A stretch of DNA of 64,000 nt from Phycisphaerales bacterium (GTDB lineage: Bacteria; Planctomycetota; Phycisphaerae; Phycisphaerales; SM1A02), in assembly GCA_009691725.1 (NCBI GenBank), contig SIAP01000001.1, positions 62,001 to 126,000 on the forward strand. Reading direction: 5' to 3'. The translations under genes were made by a program, and so were the position numbers. Position 1 is the first letter of the stretch; the number at the start of each line of letters is the position of its first letter. The notes beneath the pieces are model-generated. The model was not told where the DNA came from, ran no database searches, and worked only from the letters and a program-made list of their open reading frames with translations. Positions 27,001-34,940 of the stretch are shown one piece after another.

Positions 27001-27609
27001 TTGGATCGACGCACGCAGGGTGCTTTCGGCAATCTCTGCCGCAGCGATGCGTGCTTCGATCGCGTCGACGATGCCACCCGCCACGATTGCGTCTTGGTAT
27101 TCGATGCGTGCAGCTGTTGCATCATTGAACGCCTGCTGCAGATTGGTCAGCGTTTCAAGACGCGAACCCGCAATCGGAGTTGTGCTGGTCCAGTTGGTCG
27201 AACCAAGTTTCGCAGCGGTTCCAAGCGCAAGTGCTTGATCGAGTTCGCGACCCGAAATGGTCATCTCGCGACCGAGTTGGGCCAGTCGTGCGCGGTAGGC
27301 ATCGCCGAGTTCTCGCACCACAGGCGATGGCAATGGCATCACAACTTCAATTCGATCGAGCCCTTGTGGCTGAAGTGAAATGTCGAGGACGCCTTGCGGA
27401 TTGACCCGACGCTTGAGTGAATCGACCACTTGAGCAAGGATGCGTTGGGAGTCGCCGGACTTTGGCATCTCCACCGAATAGACCATGCTCACTCCACCGC
27501 GAAGGTCCTTTCCCAGGTGGATGCTCTTGTCGAGCGGAAAGAGTTGCCAGACGCAAAGCCCGATGAGGACAACTGCCAAGAGGAGGCGCGGGATGATTTT
27601 GATGTTCAT
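24064..27609 (-). CDS. secDF: SecD-SecF fusion, protein translocase subunit
   Basis: 1181-residue fusion of the proton-driven accessory subunits of SecYEG. SecD part: N-terminal helix, GKDLRGGVSMVYSVE, periplasmic P1 domain, and the membrane motif GMAVDANVLIYERTREEL. SecF part begins near residue 680 with EFRGGVTMTLMT and has GYSLNDTIVILDRIRENR. Roughly residues 96-285 are a charged, mostly helical insertion inside P1 that is absent from the E. coli protein. The start overlaps the yajC stop as ATGA. Confidence 0.94.
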   Translation of the reverse strand: MNIKIIPRLLLAVVLIGLCVWQLFPLDKSIHLGKDLRGGVSMVYSVEMPKSGDSQRILAQVVDSLKRRVNPQGVLDISLQPQGLDRIEVVMPLPSPVVRELGDAYRARLAQLGREMTISGRELDQALALGTAAKLGSTNWTSTTPIAGSRLETLTNLQQAFNDATAARIEYQDAIVAGGIVDAIEARIAAAEIAESTLRASIQATNIDESRFKQVLLLSTEQPFVRDAAGKPKELADGSRERGASARTTELNNLKSLLPDFATDIDAVAQLHADFASKVTGYDDPEDLKRLLRAAGVLEFHITVSAAAAEGVNADEMRTQLAERGPDGTDSTIARWYPINDPKQWGDSPAAIESLLSDPVTYLRSRDLIAAKYNGVPYVLLYVTDAMSLDHLGGKQWSMKNVFPSQDELGRVAVAFQLDPAGGQLMGRLTGANIGRPMGIVLDGQLFSAPNLQGQISTSGQITGSFTNEEIEYLIRVLQGGELEAKLHPEPISVSILGPALGADNLARGLWAVLISSCGTALLIAIYYLGAGLIADIAILLNLAMIFGIMAGIDGAFTLPGLAGIALVVGMAVDANVLIYERTREELIDNKEPLRSAVDLGFSRAFSAIFDGNITNLIVCVVLYKTAATEVKGFALTMMIGVLTTLFTALFCTRVMYAILINWCGIKRLPMLPTVFPGMMKVLRPNVDWLKVRWFWWGTACVISVICMGLVWGAGREMLETEFRGGVTMTLMTRKATPGEPTATNGRLLLSRATVESKLHAEGEAASDPALRELRSANVLTVGETTADDSSTGFQIKIANPADLDANQTVTEPLVAAVATLFRDSIDAVQPVRFAGSDDPTGALYAQPLTQETVGAAIGRPEIKDSSRDFIGGVIVVLKDLQPPVTVEDAEMRIARMRKQPDFSSISSRQTQVVGIQLADSANPSKGYTELAVMVAEPSALITKVDAGTWERVVAKPEWRLIQAAFTSKLSLDQVNSFSPRVAENLAASAIVAIIVSLIGMVLYIWLRFSSLRYSLATITAVAFNVLVCLGALALTLRIGGGDLARMIGVQEFRIDLNVIAGLLTIIGYSLNDTIVILDRIRENRGKLAFATWNNINDAINQTFSRTLVTGGSTLLSAFVLLLWGGPAIAPFAFTFIIGLIAGTISSVVIAAPMTYARHETRSASELYRTNTGKVVHPSPV

Positions 27610-28043
27610 GATCGAGTGCCTTGCGATTCAGACCCGGATCCGAGCACCTGCACGATGGAACTCTTGGCGAATGTCATTCGGACATTCGAGTTCTCGTCGA
27701 TCTTCAGGACGATCGTGTCGTCTTTGATTTCGACGACCGCGCCGATGATTCCGCCTGCAGTCTGAACCGAATCATGCTTCTTGATCGACGACATCAGTGT
27801 CGCTCGCTTCTTCTTCTCTCGGCGCTGTCCCATGAATGAGACCAACACCATGATGACGAGGAACGGAATGAGCATCCAGACCATTCCAAATGGATCTTGG
27901 GCCGGACGCGCCGGGGCAGCCGGGTCAACGGCGCCTGTCGACGTCGTGATTGGGACCGCAGGCGCACCTGCGAGTGGTGGGGCATCCTGGTGCATTGCGA
28001 GAGTGGAAGGCAGCACCATTGAGGCGCACAAAAGTTCAGTCAT
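27606..28043 (-). CDS. yajC: Preprotein translocase subunit YajC
   Basis: 145 residues: a leader-like N-terminus and Pro/Ala linker, one transmembrane helix (MVWMLIPFLVIMVLVSFM) followed by the basic QRREKKKR, then the cytoplasmic domain with VQTAGGIIGAVVEIKDDTIVLKI. YajC associates with SecDF. ATG 28043 overlaps the last codons of tgt by 8 nt, and its stop overlaps secDF, the classic tgt-yajC-secD-secF order. Confidence 0.93.
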   Translation of the reverse strand: MTELLCASMVLPSTLAMHQDAPPLAGAPAVPITTSTGAVDPAAPARPAQDPFGMVWMLIPFLVIMVLVSFMGQRREKKKRATLMSSIKKHDSVQTAGGIIGAVVEIKDDTIVLKIDENSNVRMTFAKSSIVQVLGSGSESQGTRS

Positions 28044-29223
28044 CCGATACTCCGTGAAGGTCGAGCGTGTCGCTCTGAGCCTGATTCGTACAGGGCCATG
28101 CGCGACGGAATTGAAGCCACGTATCTTCCTCGATTGCGCGCCGAATGTCCAGTAGCAGTCTCTGAAAGATCCGAATGTTGTGCAGCGAGATGAGCGTGGG
28201 GCCAAGCATTTCACCAGCCATGAACAGATGCCTCAGATAGGCGCGCGAAAAGCCGCCGGCGCAGGCTTCGCAATCGCAGTCCAGTTCGATCGGCTTCGGA
28301 TCCTCCGCATGCTTGGCGTTTCGTAGACGAAGTGCGCCCTCCCGCGTGAACGCCATCCCATTTCGCCCATTGCGCGTTGGCAATACGCAGTCGAACATAT
28401 CCACTCCGCTCTCAACCGCCATCACGATGTCACGGGGGTAACCGACGCCCATCAGATAGCGCGGTCGATCTGCCGGCAAGAGAGGTGCAGTGTGGCGAAC
28501 CACCCGTTCGATCGCCATCGTTCCCTCTCCGACCGCGACGCCTCCGATGGCATATCCAGCCATGTCGAAGGCGCATGTGGCATCAACGGATGAACTTCGC
28601 AGTGCCAGGTCTGTGCCTCCCTGCACGATGCCAAAGAGTGCCTGGTCGTTGCGATGATGGGCCGCAATACATCGCTCGAGCCATCGCAGCGTCCGATCCT
28701 TGGCTTGGAGAGTGCGTGCTGCTCGCGCGATCTCCGCAATGGAATCTCCAGCGGGCGGGCAATCATCGAATGCCATCGCGATGTCTGCTCCGAGTGCCTG
28801 CTGCACTGCCATGCTTGACTCGGGGCCAAGGTGGACCAGTTTTCCATCGATGAACGACTGAAAGGTGGCACCGTTCTCGTCGATGCGATTGATCTGCGCC
28901 ATCGAGAACGCTTGGAAACCTCCCGAGTCGGTGAGGATCGGTCCATCCCAGCGCATGAATTGATGGACCCCGCCGATGTCCGCGATCCGATCCGCCCCCG
29001 GTCGCAAGAGCAGGTGAAATGCATTGTTCAGGATGCATTGACTTCCCGTGGCGCGAACCTGCGTCGGCGTCAGCCCTTTCATCGCAGCTGCCGTCGCAAC
29101 CGGCATGAATGCGGGTGTGTCAAAGGAGCCGTGGGGAGTGGTGACACGACCGACTCGACCGTGAAATCCGCCCTGCCCGCCGCACGAGCGCGTGATCTCG
29201 AACCGAATTGAGTGCCGCGACAT
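28036..29223 (-). CDS. tgt: tRNA-guanine transglycosylase (queuine tRNA-ribosyltransferase)
   Basis: Exchanges G34 for preQ1 in tRNAs with GUN anticodons. The 395-residue product has LTDSGGFQAFSM with the catalytic Asp, GIVQGGTDLALR, YAIGGVAVGE, MGVGYPRDIVMAVESGVDMFDCVLPTRNGRNG with the nucleophile Asp, and the Zn site with Cys residues in DCDCEAC plus a His in LHN. ATG 29223 lies 2 nt after the rhomboid stop. Confidence 0.95.
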   Translation of the reverse strand: MSRHSIRFEITRSCGGQGGFHGRVGRVTTPHGSFDTPAFMPVATAAAMKGLTPTQVRATGSQCILNNAFHLLLRPGADRIADIGGVHQFMRWDGPILTDSGGFQAFSMAQINRIDENGATFQSFIDGKLVHLGPESSMAVQQALGADIAMAFDDCPPAGDSIAEIARAARTLQAKDRTLRWLERCIAAHHRNDQALFGIVQGGTDLALRSSSVDATCAFDMAGYAIGGVAVGEGTMAIERVVRHTAPLLPADRPRYLMGVGYPRDIVMAVESGVDMFDCVLPTRNGRNGMAFTREGALRLRNAKHAEDPKPIELDCDCEACAGGFSRAYLRHLFMAGEMLGPTLISLHNIRIFQRLLLDIRRAIEEDTWLQFRRAWPCTNQAQSDTLDLHGVSDD

Positions 29224-29225
29224 CG

Positions 29226-30359
29226 TCACCCGCCCCGTTGACGGGTCGCCTCGTGAAGTGCTCGTCGCTCCAGCTCGGTCAGCGATGCAACACCTTGTGC
29301 GCGCACCTTGTCCAGGATGCGGTCGATCTCGGCGTTTGATGGACCAGCAGCGTGGGCAGTGCCAACTCGACCGATTCGTCGCACCGTGTTGGACCGGCTC
29401 GTGGGATCGGCTCGACCCAGAAAATCGAGAAAGTGTCGAAGTCGCTCGGGTCTGTGAATGAAGTACCAGCCCGCAATCGCCCCGCCGATGTGCGCAGCCT
29501 CGCCGCCGGCGTTCTTCCATTGCAGCAAGACGCTTGCAACGGCGATGAGTACCAATCCATACGCGAGCGTGATCAATCGCATCGGGATGACGAAGAAGAG
29601 CAGGACGCGTGCATCTGGCATCAATCGCGCCGCAGCGATGATGATGCCAAACACTCCTGCGCTCGCCCCGACGAGTGGCATATCGGGATCGTTTGAGAGC
29701 AATCCTGGGATGGAGACTCGACCGTTGGTCGCGGCTCCGATGAGGAACCCGCCGAAGTTCAGCACCAGATACAAGAGCGCACCTGCGATGCCGCAGAGCA
29801 GATAAAACGCCGTGAAACGCTTTGTGCCGAGGTATCGCTCAACCACCGGACCAAAGAAGTAGAGCCCAAGCATGTTGAAGAGCAGATGGGAAAGACTGGC
29901 ATGGCAGAATTGGAATCCAACGAACCGCCAGACCTGAAGCGCACTGATTCCGACGCCTGGAACTGCGGAGTACAGCGCTGTTGACGTTGAAAAGTAAAGC
30001 GACGTTTGAAGGAATGGCATCGACTGCAGCGTGTTCTGCGCCACAAGGATTGGCGGGCTGTTTGGCTGATGTGCGAACACCGGCTGCTGAACGATGGGCG
30101 TTCGGCCGGGATCGGCCTGCGGATGCTCCATCGTCGTTGGGATTGTGCCTTCGAGTACCAGGCGTTGCTCTGCATCTGAAAGTCCAGGTGCAAGATCGGA
30201 TCCGATCACGACCCATTGACGCGGCAGAAATCCATCGAGCACAAAGACTGCAACGCAGAGAGCGATCAGCCAATTCGTCGCACTCAAACCGCGAAGCACC
30301 CCGCCCATGCTGCTCGACGATGTATCGCTTCTCCAGTATGCGCGGTCATGTGCACCCAT
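29226..30359 (-). CDS. Rhomboid-family intramembrane serine protease
   Basis: 377 residues with six or more membrane helices. The catalytic Ser is in VGASAGVFGI (GxSxG) and the catalytic His in AAHIGGAIAGW; the HaxxHLLFNMLGLYFFG segment in helix 2 (SHLLFNMLGLYFFG) is also conserved. A long periplasmic insert with Pro/Gln-rich sequence follows helix 1. Substrates are unknown. First gene of the tgt-yajC-secDF-LysM unit; TAGTCT lies 7 nt upstream of the ATG, inside the end of the preceding nudix gene. Confidence 0.9.
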   Translation of the reverse strand: MGAHDRAYWRSDTSSSSMGGVLRGLSATNWLIALCVAVFVLDGFLPRQWVVIGSDLAPGLSDAEQRLVLEGTIPTTMEHPQADPGRTPIVQQPVFAHQPNSPPILVAQNTLQSMPFLQTSLYFSTSTALYSAVPGVGISALQVWRFVGFQFCHASLSHLLFNMLGLYFFGPVVERYLGTKRFTAFYLLCGIAGALLYLVLNFGGFLIGAATNGRVSIPGLLSNDPDMPLVGASAGVFGIIIAAARLMPDARVLLFFVIPMRLITLAYGLVLIAVASVLLQWKNAGGEAAHIGGAIAGWYFIHRPERLRHFLDFLGRADPTSRSNTVRRIGRVGTAHAAGPSNAEIDRILDKVRAQGVASLTELERRALHEATRQRGG

Positions 30360-30366
30360 GGAGCCG

Positions 30367-30372
30367 AGACTA
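30367..30372 (-). promoter_or_regulatory. Leaderless-type -10 box of the rhomboid operon
   Basis: TAGTCT, 7 nt before ATG 30359, overlapping the last codons of the upstream nudix gene. Confidence 0.5.
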
Positions 30373-30900
30373 CCCGCGCTTGGAGTGCGCGAGTTGCCAA
30401 CGAAGAAAGGTTGCCATCGTCTTTCCATCGCAGACTTCGCCGGCGCGAATGAGATCGACCCATTCTTCAAGAGTTCGCAGGACGACCTCGATCCTCTCGT
30501 CCTCCTGCAACTGCGATGGGCACGCAGTGAGCCCGGTCGCCACGAATGCGTGCATCAGTTCATCGGTGAAACCCGGCGAGGTGTAGAACGAACCAAGGGA
30601 TTCCACCCGCTGGGCACGATAGCCCGTCTCTTCGATGAGTTCGCGGTGCGCGGCGAGGATTGGGTCCTCCCCAGCTTCGAGTTTCCCTGCGCAGAATTCA
30701 GCCAGCCATCGTCCAGTTGTGATTCGGAAGTTGCGAATCGTGACGAGCCGTCCATCGTCGAGGATGCCCATCACGCAGACGGCACCGGGGTGTCGAACGA
30801 TGTGTCGGTCTGCCCTGCCACCTGATCGCAACTGCACTGTGAGGCGCTCGACCGCAAAGACACTCCCCCGGAGCACAATTTCTGCCTGTGGTTCGCTCAT
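30370..30900 (-). CDS. Nudix hydrolase, ADP-ribose pyrophosphatase-like
   Basis: 176 residues with a full Nudix box GKLEAGEDPILAAHRELIEETGY (GX5EX7REUXEEXGU) at about 73-95 and the downstream FYTSPGFTDELMHAF segment typical of ADP-ribose pyrophosphatases. It hydrolyses a nucleoside diphosphate linked to X; ADP-ribose is the best guess. TATGAT lies 15 nt upstream of ATG 30900 and overlaps the divergent MlaF box. Confidence 0.88.
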   Translation of the reverse strand: MSEPQAEIVLRGSVFAVERLTVQLRSGGRADRHIVRHPGAVCVMGILDDGRLVTIRNFRITTGRWLAEFCAGKLEAGEDPILAAHRELIEETGYRAQRVESLGSFYTSPGFTDELMHAFVATGLTACPSQLQEDERIEVVLRTLEEWVDLIRAGEVCDGKTMATFLRWQLAHSKRG

Positions 30901-30915
30901 GGAATCTGGAGAACG

Positions 30916-30925
30916 ATCATAGGAT
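30916..30925. promoter_or_regulatory. Overlapping divergent -10 boxes (nudix / MlaF)
   Basis: TATGAT (30921-30916, -) serves the nudix gene at 15 nt and TAGGAT (30920-30925, +) serves the MlaF-type ATPase at exactly 6 nt. The GGGAGG between TAGGAT and ATG 30932 directly touches the start codon, too close to act as a ribosome binding site. Confidence 0.55.
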
Positions 30926-30931
30926 GGGAGG

Positions 30932-31732
30932 ATGAGCGGTCAGATCGACATGCGTGTAGTCAATCTGCGCAAGAGTTTCGGGCGCAGAAGTGTCTTGAGC
31001 GGATTGACCCTGGGATTTCCAAAGGGAAAGATCACCGTCGTGCTGGGGTCGTCTGGTTGTGGCAAGAGCGTCATGTTGAAGCATCTCGTGGGATTGCTGC
31101 GCCCAGATCGTGGTGAAGTCTGGTTTGGTTCAACACGAGTGGACACGCTGCCCGAGCGCGAACTCGGGATCGTGCGTCGACAGATCGGATTCCTCTTTCA
31201 GCAGAGCGCGCTCTTTGACTCGCTCACGGTGCGTGAGAACATTGCTTTTCCGCTGCGCGAGCATGGGATGACCGAGCAACGGCTGATCGACGACAAGGTG
31301 GAGCGTGTGCTTGGACTCGTCGGGCTCACCGAGACCGCGGAACAGATGCCGTCGGAACTCTCCGGCGGGCAACGGAAACGCATCGCGCTCGCACGCGCTG
31401 TTGTTCTGGAGCCTCGGGTGGTTCTGTACGACGAGCCAACGACCGGACTCGATCCGATCCGTGCGGAGGTCATCAACGAGCTCATTCTGAAGTTTTCGGA
31501 CACTCTTGGAATCACCAGCATCGTCGTCACTCATGACCTTGTGAGCGCATTTCGCATCGCCGATCACATGGTGCTTCTGAATGACGGGAAAGTCTTGATT
31601 GAGGGCACCCCGGCGGACTTACGAGACTCGAAGATCCCCTACGCCATGCAATTCCTCAAGGGAGAAATTAGTCCAGAGGAACTAGCGCGAATTCGCTCGA
31701 GCGGGGATCATGGAAGCATCGGCACCACATGA
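30932..31732 (+). CDS. mlaF: ABC transporter ATP-binding protein, MlaF/phospholipid-transport type
   Basis: 266 residues: Walker A LGSSGCGKSV, Q-loop FLFQQSALFDSLTV, signature LSGGQRKRIALARA, Walker B VVLYDEPTTGLDP and switch VVTHD. The VRENIAFPLREH and EPTTGLDPIRAEVI segments fit the MlaF/Ttg2A branch handling phospholipids between membranes. Its stop overlaps the MCE gene as ATGA. No MlaE permease gene is adjacent on either side. Confidence 0.88.
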   Translation: MSGQIDMRVVNLRKSFGRRSVLSGLTLGFPKGKITVVLGSSGCGKSVMLKHLVGLLRPDRGEVWFGSTRVDTLPERELGIVRRQIGFLFQQSALFDSLTVRENIAFPLREHGMTEQRLIDDKVERVLGLVGLTETAEQMPSELSGGQRKRIALARAVVLEPRVVLYDEPTTGLDPIRAEVINELILKFSDTLGITSIVVTHDLVSAFRIADHMVLLNDGKVLIEGTPADLRDSKIPYAMQFLKGEISPEELARIRSSGDHGSIGTT

Positions 31733-32646
31733 AAGAACACACACGCAATTTCGTGACCGGCATCTTTGCGATCATTGGATGTATTGGATTCGCATTCCTG
31801 CTGCTCCTCTTTGGTCCATTGACTCGGTCGGTCCAGAGTTCCTATTCGATTGCATTCCATGCGAACCAAGCACAGGGTCTGCGCAAGGGAAGCCAGCTCA
31901 CGCTCGCGGGTGTGCCAATCGGAGAGATCACAGAGGTGATCATCGTCATTGATCGCCCACTCCCCGTGCAGATATCTGCGAGCATTCTGGGTTCGATTGA
32001 CCTTCCCCTTGGCGTCCAAGCGTCGGTCATCAATGCGTTGATCGGCGGAACGGCAACGCTTGATCTGACCATCCCACCGGGATACGCAGAGACCTACGCA
32101 CAAGGCGGTGCGATCCTTCCACGGGATGGGAGCGCAGTCATCCAAGCGAACTTCGAGGGACTTGAGGAGCGGATCACTCGCGTGCTCGAGGAGAGAATGG
32201 GTGGCGTGGATGCTGCTATGAAGTCAGTCTCTGATCTTGCGCAGGAAGCCCAGAAATGGCTGAGTGACGAACAACTCCTTGCGGACACGAAGAGTGCGAT
32301 GTGGAAGGCGCAGGCGATGATCGAACAAGCCACTGGTGCGATGCTCGCAGTCACCGAAGCGGCTCGCGGAATCGAGGGAAACTCGAATCGGATCGCTCAG
32401 TCTCTGCACACAGCGCTTGCGACTTCATTTCAGCCAGCACTTGATCAACTCTCCAAGACGCTCGCACAGATCGAGTCCCTCTCCAAGCAAGCTTCGGAGG
32501 GAACCGGCACGGTTGGGCAATTGATGAGCAATCCCGATTTGTATAACGCACTCAACGACTCCGCCCAGCGGCTCAAGAGCACACTGGGCGAAGTCGACTT
32601 GCTGCTTCAGAAAGTTCGCGCTGAAGGGCTTGGGGTCAAGTTTTAG
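31729..32646 (+). CDS. mlaD: MlaD-family MCE-domain protein
   Basis: 305 residues: short N-terminal tail, one transmembrane helix (GIFAIIGCIGFAFLLLLFG), an MCE domain at about 40-120 (IAFHANQAQGLRKGSQLTLAGVPIGEITEV), and a long helical C-terminal part with coiled-coil character (residues 150-300). It would be the inner-membrane-anchored lipid-binding subunit of the transporter energised by the preceding ATPase. It ends 36 bp from the convergent OmpA-type gene. Confidence 0.87.
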   Translation: MKEHTRNFVTGIFAIIGCIGFAFLLLLFGPLTRSVQSSYSIAFHANQAQGLRKGSQLTLAGVPIGEITEVIIVIDRPLPVQISASILGSIDLPLGVQASVINALIGGTATLDLTIPPGYAETYAQGGAILPRDGSAVIQANFEGLEERITRVLEERMGGVDAAMKSVSDLAQEAQKWLSDEQLLADTKSAMWKAQAMIEQATGAMLAVTEAARGIEGNSNRIAQSLHTALATSFQPALDQLSKTLAQIESLSKQASEGTGTVGQLMSNPDLYNALNDSAQRLKSTLGEVDLLLQKVRAEGLGVKF

Positions 32647-32682
32647 CCCCACACAAGTTTCTCGCGTTTGGACTCCGCGAGC

Positions 32683-33321
32683 TCACTCCCCAACAACAAC
32701 AATTTCAACACGTCGGCTCTTCGCCTTCGTCTCGAGTGGCTGATCTGGTCCGAAACTTGCCAACGAGATCTGCTTGCAATTCATTCCGCCTGCGATGAGG
32801 TACTCACGCACCGCAAACGCACGGTCGAAGCCGAGCGAATAGTTGTTCTTGAACGCCGAGTACTTGATCGGATCAGTGTCAGTGAATCCAGCCACGCTGA
32901 TGGATCTCGATGGATAGTTGTCCTTCAAGATAGCGATGATCTTGTCGAGTGACTTCTTCGATCCACCTCGCAATGAATCTTTGCCAGAATCAAAGAGCAC
33001 ATCGCCTTCAATCGACACATGAATGTCTGAACCGCGCGCCGAAGCGGTCACGCCTTCGATGCCTGTGAATGCACCGGTGTCTGCGACGGTGGATTCACTC
33101 GCTGACTTCGCGGGCTGTCCCTCGGTTGTTGTTGTCCGCGCAAGTGCTGCCTGGCGTTCGCGATCCGCCAATTCAAGAGCAGCGGTGCGATCCGCAAGTT
33201 GTTGTTTGAGCGTTTCGTTTTCGCTCAGCAGCGTTCCGTTTTGCCGTTGAGCCGAACTGTCGCATCCTGCCGCAAGCGCGAGCAATGCAATACCGCCAGA
33301 AATCATCCATGTCATTTTCAT
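32683..33321 (-). CDS. OmpA-family lipoprotein (peptidoglycan-associated)
   Basis: 212 residues. Lipoprotein signal MKMTWMISGGIALLALAAGC with lipobox LAAGC (Cys20), a coiled-coil stretch NETLKQQLADRTAALELADRE, a Ser/Thr linker, and an OmpA/MotB peptidoglycan-binding domain at about 95-210 (GDVLFDSGKDSLR, ISVAGFTDTDPIKY, RAFAVREYL, QISLASFGPDQPL, KSRRVEIVV). It should link the outer membrane to the wall. It lies 57 bp after the prepilin peptidase gene; GGAGAAAGGA upstream of ATG 33321 is the likely ribosome binding site. Confidence 0.9.
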   Translation of the reverse strand: MKMTWMISGGIALLALAAGCDSSAQRQNGTLLSENETLKQQLADRTAALELADRERQAALARTTTTEGQPAKSASESTVADTGAFTGIEGVTASARGSDIHVSIEGDVLFDSGKDSLRGGSKKSLDKIIAILKDNYPSRSISVAGFTDTDPIKYSAFKNNYSLGFDRAFAVREYLIAGGMNCKQISLASFGPDQPLETKAKSRRVEIVVVGE

Positions 33322-33378
33322 CGAGAATCCTTTCTCCAAGCGTTGATTGAATCTTTCGGACACTCCGAAAGATTGAGG

Positions 33379-34608
33379 TCATTTGACCTTGTGCAAGCCC
33401 CCTTGTAAAGAGGTTTTTGCAGGAATCAGCCCCGGAAAGAGCAATCTTCCTCCGTCCATCACGAGTGGGCGAAGCAACACCACCACCACGATGGCCAGCG
33501 CGAGATGGGGTCCATATGGAATCTCTCGGCGGCTTGTTCCAGGGCGAACCGCTCCCCACAATCCGCTGATCGCAATCCAACCGAGCCCAGAAAACGGTGC
33601 GAGGAAGAATGCGATGACAGGATCGACCCAACCTAGGACTGCGCCGGCCGCGCCCATGAGGTGCACATCACCCATCCCCATCGCCTCGATTCCCTTAATC
33701 GATGTCGCAACAACCCGAACGAGCCACATCATGCCAGCCGCGACGAGGTATCCAAATCCTGCACTGCAAAGACTTTGCACGAAGAGCGGCGGCGTGACCG
33801 AGACGCTGAGTCCCGCAAGCCAACCGAGAAGCCCCAGCACGACAATTGGCGCAAGGAAAACCAGTTCACGAACCATTTCGCGCCGCGCGTGTGGATAGTC
33901 GGCGAGTAGTTCGCCATCCTTGATGTGCTCGTGATAGTCCCCAAATGAGCGGGTGATTGCGCCGCGCCAGAGCAGGAAGAGCGCGATCAAGACTCCAATA
34001 CCCGCACCGATCACCAGACCGCATGTTGCTGGTCCAGCGAGTGGAATCGGCCATGGGATGCCAATTCGTGAGGGGGTCATGAGCCCCTGGATCGTCCACG
34101 CTCCCAATCCAAGCACCGTGGGAGTCAGTGTGAAGGCCAACGGAATCGTGAAGGACCTCAGGTCTGTGAGAGTCGCCGCAAGGAGCGACCCAAGGAGAAA
34201 GACGACTGCAAGAAACGCAGGGAGCGTCGTAAGAAATCCGTTGCTCTGAAACCACGCTGCACCACCCGGTGCCCACCACCCACTCGGACTGGCCACGAAA
34301 ACAACCGCGTAGTAGGCGGCGAAGAGTCCGCCCGCAATCAGTTCAATCGCGACATAGCGAAATGGGATAACAGACCTGCAAGACCAGCACCGTCCCCGCG
34401 CGAAGATCCATCCGAGAATTGGGAGGTTTTGATACCACGTCAAACGGCGTCCACAGATGGGACAGCGGCTTGGTGGGGCAACGACACTCATCCCCTCTGG
34501 AATTCGCAGCGAGGTCACATTGACGAAACTTCCAACACAACCACCGAGCGCAAAGACGAATCCGAGCCCAATGAGATGTGGAAGCCAAAGTTGCAGCAGA
34601 TCAGTCAT
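33379..34608 (-). CDS. Type IV prepilin peptidase (A24 family, leader peptidase and N-methyltransferase)
   Basis: 409 residues with about eight membrane helices. The N-terminal cytoplasmic loop has the paired zinc motifs CPIC and CWSC; the two aspartyl protease residues are in ATLTDLRSFTIP and GMGDVHLMG. It cleaves and methylates type IV pilin or type II pseudopilin leaders. A loop between helices 4 and 5 is longer than in PilD. It lies 35 nt after xseB and probably shares its transcript. Confidence 0.92.
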   Translation of the reverse strand: MTDLLQLWLPHLIGLGFVFALGGCVGSFVNVTSLRIPEGMSVVAPPSRCPICGRRLTWYQNLPILGWIFARGRCWSCRSVIPFRYVAIELIAGGLFAAYYAVVFVASPSGWWAPGGAAWFQSNGFLTTLPAFLAVVFLLGSLLAATLTDLRSFTIPLAFTLTPTVLGLGAWTIQGLMTPSRIGIPWPIPLAGPATCGLVIGAGIGVLIALFLLWRGAITRSFGDYHEHIKDGELLADYPHARREMVRELVFLAPIVVLGLLGWLAGLSVSVTPPLFVQSLCSAGFGYLVAAGMMWLVRVVATSIKGIEAMGMGDVHLMGAAGAVLGWVDPVIAFFLAPFSGLGWIAISGLWGAVRPGTSRREIPYGPHLALAIVVVVLLRPLVMDGGRLLFPGLIPAKTSLQGGLHKVK

Positions 34609-34643
34609 CGTTGGGCATCAGGTGAGATGGGAATCGTGGAGAC

Positions 34644-34940
34644 CTAGCGTGCGCTTGGGGACTTTGCATCGTCCGCCCTCCCGACCAAGTCGGCGGCAGC
34701 GATGCGTTCAATCTCGGTGCGGGCGCTCTCGAGTACTTCACGGCAACGTCGCACCAGCGCCGCACCCCGTCGATACTGGCGCAGACTTTCGTCGAGCGGA
34801 ACATTCCCCGATTCAATGCGGGCGATGATCGATTCCAGTTCCGCCAATGCCACCTCGTAGGTCAGCGTCTCGACAGGATCCCCCGCAGCCGTGGACTCGG
34901 TCTTGCTCTTCGAGGCACCTTTGGGTTTCTGGTCGTTCAT
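34644..34940 (-). CDS. xseB: Exodeoxyribonuclease VII small subunit
   Basis: 98 residues: basic N-terminal tail, then the helical-hairpin core LTYEVALAELESIIARIESGNVPLDESLRQYRRG of XseB. It forms exonuclease VII with XseA, degrading single-stranded DNA. The start overlaps the xseA stop as ATGA. Confidence 0.95.
   Translation of the reverse strand: MNDQKPKGASKSKTESTAAGDPVETLTYEVALAELESIIARIESGNVPLDESLRQYRRGAALVRRCREVLESARTEIERIAAADLVGRADDAKSPSAR

Noticed and set aside
30926..30931. GGGAGG directly before ATG 30932 as a Shine-Dalgarno
   Set aside because: There is no spacing to the start codon, while a TAGGAT box at 6 nt fits a leaderless start.
32661..32681. CTCGCG...CGCGAG inverted repeat between mlaD and the OmpA-type gene as a terminator
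   Set aside because: Only a 6-bp stem with a 9-nt loop and no T run in either direction; it could assist termination but the call is too weak.
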